Below the pieces are notes generated by a model. The model saw only the letters and a program-made list of their open reading frames with translations, searched no databases and was not told the origin of the DNA. 64,000 nt of DNA from Kordiimonas aestuarii (GTDB lineage: Bacteria > Pseudomonadota > Alphaproteobacteria > Sphingomonadales > Kordiimonadaceae): contig NZ_JAOBPP010000020.1 of assembly GCF_025574465.1 (NCBI RefSeq), positions 62,001-126,000 of the forward strand, read 5' to 3'. This document shows positions 9,424 through 17,619 of this stretch, piece by piece. Numbering within the stretch: position 1 is the stretch's first letter; each line of letters starts with the position of its first letter. The translations under genes and the position numbers were made by a program.

Positions 9424-10526
9424 CAGTACATCACCACGGAGCGGATTGATTTGCCTTCGTGCATCAGGTCAAATGCGGTGTTGATCTCATCAAGTGGCAT
9501 CTTGTGGGTGATGAGGTCGTCGATGTTGATCTTGCCGTCCATATACCAGTCCACAATCTTGGGCACATCGGTGCGGCCACGCGCGCCGCCAAAAGCAGAG
9601 CCGCGCCACACCCGCCCAGTCACAAGCTGGAATGGGCGGGTGGAGATTTCCTGCCCTGCGCCCGCAACACCGATGATGATGCTTTCACCCCAACCCTTGT
9701 GACAGCACTCCAGCGCCTGCCGCATGGTGTTCACATTGCCGATACATTCGAAACTGTAATCCGCGCCACCATTTGTCAGGTCCATGATGGCCTGCATTAT
9801 GTCACATTCCTTGGGGTTGAGAAAGTCGGTCATGCCAAACTGGCGGCCCATTGCTTCGCGTGCAGGGTTGATGTCCACGCCGACAATCTTGTTGGCACCC
9901 ACCATTCGAGCACCCTGAATGACGTTCAGACCAATGCCGCCAAGTCCGAATACTACCACGTTTGAGCCTGGCTCAACTTTCGCGTCGAAAGCAACGGCGC
10001 CAACACCCGTGGTTACACCGCAGCCGATGTAGCAGATTTTGTCAAACGGCGCGTCTTTGCGCACTTTTGCCAGCGCGATTTCGGGCAGTACCGTGTGGTT
10101 CGAAAAGGTGGAACAGCCCATGTAATGCAGGATCGGCTTGCCATCGATGGAGAAGCGGCTGGTGCCGTCCGGCATCACACCTTTACCTTGCGTCTCCCTG
10201 ATGCTTTGGCACAGGTTGGTTTTTGGGTGCAAGCAATAATCACATTCCCGGCACTCAGGCGTGTAAAGCGGAATAACATGATCGCCCGGCTTCAGGCTTT
10301 TCACGCCTTCACCCACCTCCAGCACAACGCCTGCGCCTTCATGGCCAAGGATCGCGGGGAAGGCGCCTTCCGGGTCATCGCCGGAAAGCGTAAAGGCGTC
10401 CGTGTGGCAAACACCGGTGGCTTTGATCTCGACCAGGACTTCTCCGGCTTTTGGGCCTTCGAGGTCGACTTCTTCAACGGAAAGCGGTTTCCCCGCGCCC
10501 CAAGCGACAGCAGCACGTGTTTTCAT
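9423..10526 (-). CDS. adhC: S-(hydroxymethyl)glutathione dehydrogenase (class III alcohol dehydrogenase)
   Basis: Oxidises the formaldehyde-glutathione adduct with NAD. The 367-residue product has the catalytic zinc site ([18 protein letters not shown]), the structural zinc cluster [15 protein letters not shown] near 96-110, and the cofactor-binding [13 protein letters not shown]. All match class III ADH (also called FrmA/FlhA). It is the first gene of the adhC-fghA operon, and its promoter must lie in the 158-base gap shared with the divergent CinA-type gene. Confidence 0.97.
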   Translation of the reverse strand: MKTRAAVAWGAGKPLSVEEVDLEGPKAGEVLVEIKATGVCHTDAFTLSGDDPEGAFPAILGHEGAGVVLEVGEGVKSLKPGDHVIPLYTPECRECDYCLHPKTNLCQSIRETQGKGVMPDGTSRFSIDGKPILHYMGCSTFSNHTVLPEIALAKVRKDAPFDKICYIGCGVTTGVGAVAFDAKVEPGSNVVVFGLGGIGLNVIQGARMVGANKIVGVDINPAREAMGRQFGMTDFLNPKECDIMQAIMDLTNGGADYSFECIGNVNTMRQALECCHKGWGESIIIGVAGAGQEISTRPFQLVTGRVWRGSAFGGARGRTDVPKIVDWYMDGKINIDDLITHKMPLDEINTAFDLMHEGKSIRSVVMY

Positions 10527-10684
10527 GATTATCCCCTCTCAGGTCTGATACGTTTCTATGATCCAGTTTGCAGATCTGAGTGTACTAAAACCGAATGAAC
10601 GATTAGAGTGCAACCCTTCTTGGGAACCGGTGTACCGAATTAACGGATCACCTTCAAGGAAACCGCATAAAGACGGGGGATTAA

Positions 10685-11437
10685 ATGGCTGAGGATGTAA
10701 GCGCCGCACTATTGGTGATCGGGGATGAAATCCTCTCCGGCCGCACGCAGGACAAGAATATCGCCTATCTGGCAACCTGGCTTAATGAGGCGGGAATCCA
10801 GTTGAAGGAAGTGCGGGTGGTGCCTGACATTGAAGGCGACATCGCAAATGCCGTGAACGCGCTGCGCAGCCGCTATGATTATCTGTTCACGACAGGTGGT
10901 ATCGGCCCGACACATGATGACATCACTGTCGACAGTATTGCTGCGGCTTTTGGTGTGCCGGTGGTGACCCACAAGGAAGCTTATACGCGCATGGAAGCGT
11001 ATTATGGTGCCGAAAATTTTACCCCGGCCCGTCAGCGCATGGCGCGAGTGCCCGAGGGCGGTACGCTGGTGGATAACCCGGTCTCGATCGCACCCGGTAT
11101 CAACATTGAAAACGTGTTTATCCTCGCTGGTGTGCCCAAGATCATGCAGGCGATGCTTGAAGACCTGCGCCCGCTGCTGAGAAGTGGACGGAAGGTTTGG
11201 ACACAATCTCTGACCATCCATGCGGCGGAAAGCAAGCTGGCGGATGGCCTGACAACACTACAGGGTAAACACGGTGGTGTCAGTATCGGCAGTTACCCGT
11301 TTTATCATGCAGGTGTCGGCGCGCAGGTGGTAGTACGGAGCCCGGACAAGACGGCAGTATCTGCAGCGATGGATGAACTGAAGCAGTTTTGTCGCGACAA
11401 TGCGTTTTCAACCGACGGCCCCAGCGAGATCGATTAA
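10685..11437 (+). CDS. CinA-type (MoaB/MogA fold) molybdopterin-binding domain protein
   Basis: A 250-residue protein corresponding to the N-terminal domain of CinA, the MoaB/MogA fold. Key motifs are GDEILSGRTQDKN near residue 13 and TTGGIGPTHDDIT near 66-78. The C-terminal nicotinamide-nucleotide amidase domain of full CinA is absent, as is common in alphaproteobacteria. Proposed roles concern ADP-ribose or pyridine nucleotide metabolism rather than molybdenum cofactor; this is uncertain. Confidence 0.88.
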   Translation: MAEDVSAALLVIGDEILSGRTQDKNIAYLATWLNEAGIQLKEVRVVPDIEGDIANAVNALRSRYDYLFTTGGIGPTHDDITVDSIAAAFGVPVVTHKEAYTRMEAYYGAENFTPARQRMARVPEGGTLVDNPVSIAPGINIENVFILAGVPKIMQAMLEDLRPLLRSGRKVWTQSLTIHAAESKLADGLTTLQGKHGGVSIGSYPFYHAGVGAQVVVRSPDKTAVSAAMDELKQFCRDNAFSTDGPSEID

Positions 11438-11512
11438 TTTCTCTGTGGCGACGTTTCGTCATTGTTCTCGACATTTTTTTTGGTCTATAACGCCTGTGTC
11501 CAACCGACATGT

Positions 11513-11599
11513 GCCCGCATGGTGGAATTGGTAGACACACAAGACTTAAAATCTTGAGACCGTATGGTCGTGCCGGTTCGAGTCCGGCTGCGGGTACCA
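11513..11599 (+). tRNA. tRNA-Leu (anticodon TAA)
   Basis: A complete 87-base class II tRNA. The acceptor stem GCCCGCA pairs with TGCGGGT, the anticodon stem CAAGA/TCTTG encloses loop CTTAAAA with anticodon TAA (11547-11549), the T-loop is GGTTCGAGTCC, and CCA is encoded. The variable arm is long, as in tRNA-Leu. It converges with the FolC-like gene, whose stop lies 10 bases beyond the CCA. Confidence 0.97.
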
Positions 11600-11608
11600 T
11601 CTCACTTT

Positions 11609-12832
11609 TCAAATGTCGTTCATTGCCAGTTTGAACAGGCGGATATAGGTTTGCGTGCCTGCGATATAGATCATCTCGGGCGTGAATTCGACGATGGCGT
11701 TATCCAGCACTTTGCGGAAGGCGATGGGGTCATTGAAGGCGATGTCTGCCAACAGCCGTCCGTCCTCTCTCGCCTTTTCATAACGCAGGTAGCCGCGGGT
11801 GCCACTGAGCGAGACTTCCTGTACATCTGCGCCGGTTTCCTCAAATATCGTAAACAGGCCTTCCCTATCCTTGTCGTCAGGCAGGGACGCGAGGATGAGC
11901 GTGCGGTTGTCTTTGAAGGCTTCCTTATACAGTTTCGCGTCGGCCGAGGCGGCATTGATGATGGCGTCGTAGGCGATGCGGACACCGCTGTATTCAATCC
12001 AGCCGAAGGAAGGGGAGGCAAGCGTGACTTCCGTTGTCACCGCGCGGCCCAGGTGCGCCTCCACGGCGGTGCGGGCAAGGCGGTCGTTCACCTCAAACCA
12101 CGCGGGGTAGGCGGGCAGGCTTTTTGCTTCCGCAAGCGGCGCGGGTGGCGCCGGGATGAGGTGTCCATAGGTTTCATAAAGCGCGGGCAGGCAAACAAGG
12201 TGGTCGCTTCGGTGCGCGACCGAAAGCTTGTCAGCCGCAATATCATGGATGGCGGGGCCGAGGTTTGCAGCATGCTCGAGCAGGATACTGGTCACCACCG
12301 AAACATGGCTTGCGATCTGCCCCATTTCATCATGCCGAGCGCCGCGCCCGGTCTCGAGCACAAAATGTGTGGCCGCCTGTTCCTTGAACCACACAAGTGC
12401 GATGAGCATGAAAAGCCCGGAAGGCGAAAGGTATGCCCCTTCTGGCATGGCTTGGAGAAGTGCTTCAAGTTGTGGCGCGAGCGCGGTATAAATACGGGTA
12501 AAGACGGTCTCGCTGATGGGTGTGCCGTTTATCTGTATGCGGTCCGTGTGTTCAAGTTCTTCGGGGGAGACGAGAAGGGCCACAGTGGCGTCCGGCACCT
12601 CGGCCTTGAGGTGTCGCGCCACCAGTCTGCTTGTAGTACCCTTGCCCTTGCTGCCGGTAACGCGGATGGTACGCGCGGCGTCTGGAAGCAGGTCAAGTTC
12701 CTGCGCAAGTTTGATGAGGCCTTCAGGCTGCCGGAACTCACGGTCAAACTTGCCCTTGTGTCGTGGCTTGGCCAGCATGTAGGAAGCAAAGATATCGTCC
12801 AGTGCGGCTTGGTATGTCAGCGTGTTGGGCAT
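11609..12832 (-). CDS. FolC-like Mur ligase family protein
   Basis: A 407-residue ATP-dependent ligase of the folylpolyglutamate/dihydrofolate synthase type. The P-loop is VTGSKGKGTTSRLV near residue 60; DRIQING and a FVLETGRGARHDE segment correspond to the FolC EVGLGGRLDAT motif, and SVVTSILLEHAANLG to its TSI-DH-LG motif. Several positions differ from standard FolC (GTNGKGS becomes GSKGKGT, SPHL becomes SPEEL). It may therefore be a divergent paralogue with another substrate rather than the main folate enzyme. It stands alone between tRNA-Leu and an S24 peptidase gene. Confidence 0.78.
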   Translation of the reverse strand: MPNTLTYQAALDDIFASYMLAKPRHKGKFDREFRQPEGLIKLAQELDLLPDAARTIRVTGSKGKGTTSRLVARHLKAEVPDATVALLVSPEELEHTDRIQINGTPISETVFTRIYTALAPQLEALLQAMPEGAYLSPSGLFMLIALVWFKEQAATHFVLETGRGARHDEMGQIASHVSVVTSILLEHAANLGPAIHDIAADKLSVAHRSDHLVCLPALYETYGHLIPAPPAPLAEAKSLPAYPAWFEVNDRLARTAVEAHLGRAVTTEVTLASPSFGWIEYSGVRIAYDAIINAASADAKLYKEAFKDNRTLILASLPDDKDREGLFTIFEETGADVQEVSLSGTRGYLRYEKAREDGRLLADIAFNDPIAFRKVLDNAIVEFTPEMIYIAGTQTYIRLFKLAMNDI

Positions 12833-12899
12833 AAAGCGATCTTATAGAGAAGTTCCTCGCAGCTTTATGCCCCTTTATGAGCGTGTGCAATAGCCAATG

Positions 12900-13412
12900 T
12901 TAGGCGTCCATGCTGCCGATGATCAGCAGTACCCGCAAAATTTCCCGCCGGTCAAACCGAAGTTCAGATGCCGGATTGAACTGGTGCAGCACAAGTGTAT
13001 CGCCATCCCAGCGATCAAACTGCTTTACAAGTCCCTTGTGGCCATCAAGTTCCACCAGCACATAGCGGCCTTTGCGTGGCTGTTTCTCCGGATTCACATA
13101 AACAAGGTCACCAGCGGCGTATTTGGGCACCATGCTATCGCCTGTCACCAGAACAGCAAATGCATCGGCAACACCTTCCAGGGGGACCGGGCGGTACGCC
13201 CAGTCTATTGCGCTGTCTTCCATGACGATGTTGCCGTCGCTGCCGCCCTGGGCGCGGCCAAGTACTGGCAGGTCTCGGACAAACTGGGATGACCAAAGGC
13301 CCGAGAGGCTGGGGCGTTGCGGCGAACTGCCTGTGCCATGCGTGTTGCGGAAGGGGCGCGACAGCGCACGATGAAGGCGCGGGCGTGGGGGGCTGTATGA
13401 TGCTGCTGACAT
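12900..13412 (-). CDS. S24 (LexA-type) peptidase-like protein without a helix-turn-helix
   Basis: The C-terminal half is a LexA/CI-type S24 domain, with the serine in VTGDSMVPKY (near residue 95) and the lysine in GLVKQF (near 132). The N-terminal ~60 residues are low-complexity and arginine/proline rich. No helix-turn-helix is visible there, nor in the bases upstream in any frame. The start at 13412 is firm: AAAGGAGAACAAAT precedes it. It could process a partner, act with another DNA-binding protein, or be a remnant of a phage-type repressor. It diverges from flgK. Confidence 0.75.
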   Translation of the reverse strand: MSAASYSPPRPRLHRALSRPFRNTHGTGSSPQRPSLSGLWSSQFVRDLPVLGRAQGGSDGNIVMEDSAIDWAYRPVPLEGVADAFAVLVTGDSMVPKYAAGDLVYVNPEKQPRKGRYVLVELDGHKGLVKQFDRWDGDTLVLHQFNPASELRFDRREILRVLLIIGSMDA

Positions 13413-13750
13413 ATTTGTTCTCCTTTTGTTCTATTATGCAAATTTAGCAGCCTTAGAAAAGCGTAAAAGTTGTAAGGGTGCATTTTTGCCGGAGTTTAAT
13501 GTGAGGATGGTGCTTGGCATGCCTCTTGCTGTTGTACAGACGAGGCGCTCTGTCGGAATCATCCCGATAAGGGCAGGGCAAAAAGAACGTAAGCATAACA
13601 AGCATATGATTTTGAAAGATAAAATACTGAAGTGTGAACCAAGCTCCGCGCACGTGAACAAGCCAAAGTGCGCGTTTGTTGCCGGGTGGGGGAACATGTT
13701 GACGGTATTTTTTGCCTTGGTTTTCGGTTGCTTGATGCGGGAGGTGTCTG
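13413..13750. other. Intergenic region between S24 gene and flgK
   Basis: These 338 bases hold the S24 promoter on the left, a sigma-54-type promoter candidate (13515-13529) and about 210 bases of presumed flgK leader. A 111-codon reading frame covers the region but has no ribosome binding site and no recognisable family, so I do not call it a gene. Confidence 0.5.
13515..13529 (+). promoter_or_regulatory. Sigma-54 (-24/-12) promoter candidate for flgK-flgL
   Basis: TGGCATGCCTCTTGC preceded by T and followed by T matches the sigma-54 consensus YTGGCACG-N4-TTGCW with one mismatch and exact GG-to-GC spacing. It points toward flgK, about 220 bases upstream of its start. Late flagellar genes in alphaproteobacteria such as Caulobacter commonly use sigma-54, so the context fits. 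Confidence 0.6.
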
Positions 13751-15889
13751 ATGTCGCTTAACGGTATTCTCAATACGTCGCTCAGCGGCCTGTTTACCAA
13801 CCAGTCAGCGATCCGCGTTACGTCGAACAATATCGCTAACGTCAATACCGAAGGTTACGCTCGTAACCGTGTGGTGACCGAGAGCCAGATCCTTCAGGGC
13901 GCATCCGCAGGCGTTAATATTTCCGAGATTCAGAGGGTTGTTGACCGTTTTCTCGAAGGGGCACTTCGCACCGCAGGTTCCAACACGGCGGAATATTCGG
14001 TCCAGCGCGAGTTTCATGACCGCTTGCAGGGCGTGCTGGGTGACCCCGCGTCCGGCAGCTCCCTGTCAGCACGCATCGATGATATTTTCTCCGCGGTATC
14101 CGATCTTGCCCTGAACCCGGCTGATGTGCTGAGGCGGCAGCAGTCGTTGTCCGAGATCGAAAGCTTTACCGACCAGATAAACCTGTTTCAGCAACAGATC
14201 CAAAACTTGCGGGCAGAAGCGAGCCAGCAGATATCTGAAACAGTTAACGATATTAACAGCGAACTTCAGCGTATTGCAGAACTTAACCCTTTGCTGGTAC
14301 GCCAGAAGGCAACGGGTGGTGAAACAGGCGGCCTGGAAGGGCAGCTTGGACAGTCCCTGAATAAGTTGGCTGAATTGGTGGACATCAAGGTTGACCGCTT
14401 GCCTTCGGGCGGTGTGACTATTGCGACCCAGTCGGGCTATCCACTGTTTGATTCGTCCCTGACGCAGTTGGACTATGACGCGCCGGGCGTGGTGGACGGC
14501 AGCACGCAGTTTCCAAAAATCAACATTCACCATGTAGATGGCGACACGCTCGCGCAAACCTCGTCCTCGAAAAATTTCACGCAACACATTCGGTCGGGTA
14601 AACTGGCCGGGCTATTGGCAATGCGGGACGAACAGTTGGTTGATCTCTCCTTGTCGCTGGGTGAATTGTCCGCGCGGGTAATGGACGAGTTCAACGCGGT
14701 CCAGAACCAGTTTTCCGCCGTGCCGGCACCGAACACAATGACCGGCAAGCAGACCATTGTGGACGGCGGCCATGCGACGGGCTTCAGCGGCGTGGTTACG
14801 TTTGCGGTTGTGGATGCCAGCAATGATCTGGTTCAGAAGGTTACGGTGGATTTTGACAGCGCGCCGCCCGCGGATTTTGATGCGTTGATAAGCCAGGTAA
14901 ATACAGCACTTGGCGGGGCTGGTACGCTTTCTCTCACCAATGGTGTGATGAGCTTTTCTGCAGCCAATTCTGCAAATGGTGTTGTTATTGCTGACGACGT
15001 AACCACTCCCAGTGATCGTGGAGGCCGTGGTTTTAGTCATTATTTTGGCATGAACGACCTGTTGTCTGCGTCGTCGCCCGGCATCTATGACACGGGACTG
15101 ATTGGCACCGAAACCCACGGCATGGGCGCCACCGAGACAATGAGTTTCAAAGTCGTCAGTGCGACGGGTGCCGAGCTCGATACGGTGACGCTGACGGTAG
15201 GCAGTAACTCCACCTTTAATAACATGGTCACCGCTTTGAATAACGGGGCGACCGGCCTTGGCAACTATTTCAACTTCACTCTTGGGGCTGACGGCGAGAT
15301 GACTTACGCGCCGACGTCCACTTATAGTGGCATCAAGCTTGAAGTGATAAGTGATAATACCAGCATTGGTGGCACAGGCTCGACCGGGGATACCGGAGTC
15401 ACCTTTACCCAGGCATTTGGTATCGGTGATAACCACCACGTCAATGCAGCCAAAGACATTGAACTGAAGCCGGCGATCAAGTCGGACCCAAATCTGTTGG
15501 CGCTTTCTGTCTTTGATACCAGCGCAGCCATTGGCGAAGTCGTCCTGACGGATGGCGATCAGCGCGGGGCGCTTGCGTTCCAGCAACTCGAGACATCATT
15601 GGTCAGTTTTGCCGCAGCGGGTGAGCTCAAGAGTAGTTCGGTAACCCTTAGCCAGTATGTGGCGCGTTTCCTGGGTAACGCGGGCCTGCAGGCTCAGCGG
15701 GCACAAAACCTAGAAGAAGACAATATCGCGCTGCAGCAGGAAGTGGCGCAACGTAATGCGGATGTGTCAGGCGTTAACATGGACGAGGAGCTTGCCAACC
15801 TTGTTGTGTACCAGAATGCCTATAGTGCCGCTGCCCGGGTGCTTTCAAGCGTGCAGGAACTTTACGATAACCTCCTCGCGGTGGTTTAA
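13751..15889 (+). CDS. flgK: Flagellar hook-associated protein 1
   Basis: FlgK forms the hook-filament junction outside the cell. The 712-residue protein has the flagellar rod/hook N-terminus (LNGILNTSLSGLFTNQSAI, then NNIANVNTEGYARN) and the matching C-terminal helix (VNMDEELANLVVYQNAYSAA, then VLSSVQELYDNLLAVV). It is longer than enterobacterial FlgK (about 550), because the variable middle region at about residues 320-560 is expanded. It is followed by flgL after 11 bases with an AAGGAG site. Confidence 0.95.
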   Translation: MSLNGILNTSLSGLFTNQSAIRVTSNNIANVNTEGYARNRVVTESQILQGASAGVNISEIQRVVDRFLEGALRTAGSNTAEYSVQREFHDRLQGVLGDPASGSSLSARIDDIFSAVSDLALNPADVLRRQQSLSEIESFTDQINLFQQQIQNLRAEASQQISETVNDINSELQRIAELNPLLVRQKATGGETGGLEGQLGQSLNKLAELVDIKVDRLPSGGVTIATQSGYPLFDSSLTQLDYDAPGVVDGSTQFPKINIHHVDGDTLAQTSSSKNFTQHIRSGKLAGLLAMRDEQLVDLSLSLGELSARVMDEFNAVQNQFSAVPAPNTMTGKQTIVDGGHATGFSGVVTFAVVDASNDLVQKVTVDFDSAPPADFDALISQVNTALGGAGTLSLTNGVMSFSAANSANGVVIADDVTTPSDRGGRGFSHYFGMNDLLSASSPGIYDTGLIGTETHGMGATETMSFKVVSATGAELDTVTLTVGSNSTFNNMVTALNNGATGLGNYFNFTLGADGEMTYAPTSTYSGIKLEVISDNTSIGGTGSTGDTGVTFTQAFGIGDNHHVNAAKDIELKPAIKSDPNLLALSVFDTSAAIGEVVLTDGDQRGALAFQQLETSLVSFAAAGELKSSSVTLSQYVARFLGNAGLQAQRAQNLEEDNIALQQEVAQRNADVSGVNMDEELANLVVYQNAYSAAARVLSSVQELYDNLLAVV

Positions 15890-15900
15890 GGAGACGATAG

Positions 15901-16818
15901 ATGGTTCGCGTATCCTCATTTGGCCAACAGCAGCTTCTGATCAGAAGCATTATGAACAATCAGCAAAAGCTGTTCGATGGCCAGCGCCAGATTTCAACCG
16001 GCAAAAAGACTGACGAATATCGTGGCCTCGCCGGCGAAACGAGCACAGTGCTTGGTGCGAGGTCTTTCAAATCGCGTGTGGATACTTATCAGCAGACCAT
16101 TGCGACCATCCGCGGCAAGCTGGACGCCAACGATGTTCAGCTTGAGGGCATGATCGGCGCCATGGAAAAGCTGAAAGAGACCATGCAATCCACGCTCGCG
16201 AACGGTCAGGCAGAAGGCTTTTCCGAGATGCTGAGCCAAACCTTCAAGTTCGTCGTTAACTCTCTTAATACCAACTTTGACGGCACGTATCTTTTTTCGG
16301 GGGCAAAAACAGGGTCCGCTCCTATCAATGTGAAAGAGCTGTCGGATTTGGCTGGGCTTGGTACGGTTGCTGAGGCATTTGATAATGGCAACGTCGGGTT
16401 TGAAGCCAGGATAGCTGATGGTGTCGAACTTGATTTCGGCCTGCTGGCGGACGATGTGGCCAGTGGCATGTTTCAGGAAATGCTCGACCTCTATAATTTC
16501 GATCAGTCTGACCCGCTTCAGGGCGAACTTTCCCAGACCCAATTTGATTTTCTGCAGGGCCAACTCGCATCGCTTGATACGGCGATTGATAACATGCGCC
16601 AAGTCCATGTTTCCAACGGGTTGGCCTATGAGCGCCTTGAGGTGGTGGACGAGCAGCACAAAGACACGGCAGTCTTTCTTGAGACCTTCATCTCCGATCT
16701 TGAGGATGTGGATATTGCGGAAGCAGTGACCCGCCTCAACAATGATCAGGTTGCGCTCGAGGCGTCCTACCGCGCCATTGGCACGCTTTCGCAGCTTTCG
16801 CTGCTCAATTTCCTGTAA
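15901..16818 (+). CDS. flgL: Flagellar hook-associated protein 3 (flagellin-like)
   Basis: FlgL is the second junction protein between hook and filament. The 305-residue product has a flagellin-type N-terminal coiled coil (MRVSSFGQQQLLIRSIMNNQ-type, then QRQISTGKKTDEYRGLAGE) and C-terminal helix (LNNDQVALEASYRAIGTLSQ, then LSLLNFL). It is co-transcribed with flgK. No other hook, ring or flagellin gene is adjacent, so the flagellar genes of this organism are scattered. Confidence 0.93.
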   Translation: MVRVSSFGQQQLLIRSIMNNQQKLFDGQRQISTGKKTDEYRGLAGETSTVLGARSFKSRVDTYQQTIATIRGKLDANDVQLEGMIGAMEKLKETMQSTLANGQAEGFSEMLSQTFKFVVNSLNTNFDGTYLFSGAKTGSAPINVKELSDLAGLGTVAEAFDNGNVGFEARIADGVELDFGLLADDVASGMFQEMLDLYNFDQSDPLQGELSQTQFDFLQGQLASLDTAIDNMRQVHVSNGLAYERLEVVDEQHKDTAVFLETFISDLEDVDIAEAVTRLNNDQVALEASYRAIGTLSQLSLLNFL

Positions 16819-16856
16819 GCTGCGCAAACCCGTTGCATTTCTCTCAAGGCCGGATA

Positions 16857-16873
16857 GATTGGGCAGCCCAATC
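16857..16873. promoter_or_regulatory. Inverted repeat just upstream of the flavin reductase gene
   Basis: GATTGGG (16857-16863) and CCCAATC (16867-16873) are perfect arms around CAG, 16 bases before the reductase start codon and just ahead of its GGTGAGG site. It could be an operator or an RNA hairpin controlling initiation. No T tract follows, so it is not a terminator. Confidence 0.4.
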
Positions 16874-16889
16874 CTGGTGAGGAAATGTC

Positions 16890-17390
16890 ATGCCCGTTTC
16901 AGCTGAAGAATTCCGGCAAGGAATGCGCCGCCTTGGCGGTGCCGTGAATATTGTCACGGCAGCCAGCGGAGATCTGTGGGCAGGTCTGACAGCAACGGCC
17001 GTAACCTCGCTTTCGGCGGAGCCGCCACGTCTTCTGGCCTGTATTAACAGGCAGGGGGCGACATATGATATTGTCTCCAAGGGCCGTACGCTTGCAATCA
17101 ACGTGCTTGGCTGCGCCCACCAGGCGCTGGCAATGCGGTTCGCGGGATTGAGCGGTGAGCCGGAGACCGAACGCTTCAGTGATGGCGAGTGGGAGACCTC
17201 TGTGACGGGCGCACCACTCCTGCGTGATGCACTCGTTGCTTTTGACTGTCGTGTTGAGAGTATTCTTGACGCCGGCAGCCACGCCATCGTTATTGGCAAT
17301 ATTGAGGCCGTGCAGGTACGCCCTGGCGACGTTGAAGACCCGCTTTGCTATATTGACGGAAGATGGGCAACACTTGCGCCATTTGAATGA
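16890..17390 (+). CDS. Flavin reductase family protein
   Basis: A 166-residue FMN-binding split-barrel protein of the flavin reductase type. Motifs include FRQGMRRLGGAVNIVTA at the N-terminus, GLTATAVTSLSAEPPRLLAC (FMN-binding region) near residues 32-52, and a C-terminal CYIDGRW. Such proteins supply reduced flavin to a separate monooxygenase or act alone as NAD(P)H:flavin oxidoreductases. No monooxygenase gene is adjacent. Confidence 0.9.
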   Translation: MPVSAEEFRQGMRRLGGAVNIVTAASGDLWAGLTATAVTSLSAEPPRLLACINRQGATYDIVSKGRTLAINVLGCAHQALAMRFAGLSGEPETERFSDGEWETSVTGAPLLRDALVAFDCRVESILDAGSHAIVIGNIEAVQVRPGDVEDPLCYIDGRWATLAPFE

Positions 17391-17445
17391 TTTTCCCCTG
17401 ACGACAGCCTGAACTTTACCGAATGCCGGTATTTTGTCAAAAGTC

Positions 17446-17563
17446 GAATCGCCATATATAGACTCTGCGAATCAATATGATTCGATATCTAGTGGTTTTT
17501 CATTGGCTTAGCGTGATTTGCTTGAACAATATGCTCTAAGGTATTGATTCTTCGTCTGGAATC
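17446..17563. promoter_or_regulatory. Cluster of six GANTC sites upstream of the DUF2336 gene
   Basis: GANTC, the target of the alphaproteobacterial CcrM methyltransferase, occurs at 17446, 17461, 17469, 17479, 17546 and 17559. Two of these form the perfect dyad CGAATCA-ATA-TGATTCG (17468-17484). About one site per 256 bases is expected by chance. The cluster lies in the only intergenic space upstream of the DUF2336 gene, so control by CcrM/GcrA is plausible. Confidence 0.55.
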
Positions 17564-17619
17564 TATATTCTCTAAGCCTGCTAGGTATATGTGTGCGTTT
17601 TTCAGTGCCTGAATGATGG

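Noticed and set aside
11280..11612. Minus-strand frame containing PAAGLEPARPYGLKIL
   Set aside because: Antisense translation of tRNA-Leu.
11564..12847. 427-codon plus-strand frame opposite the FolC-like gene
   Set aside because: The FolC motifs on the minus strand are convincing; this frame also begins inside tRNA-Leu.
13426..13761. 111-codon frame covering the flgK leader
   Set aside because: No ribosome binding site, no family match, and it overlaps the sigma-54 promoter candidate and the flgK start.
14612..15586. 324-codon minus-strand frame opposite flgK
   Set aside because: Antisense to flgK, whose identity is firm; the product has no recognisable features.
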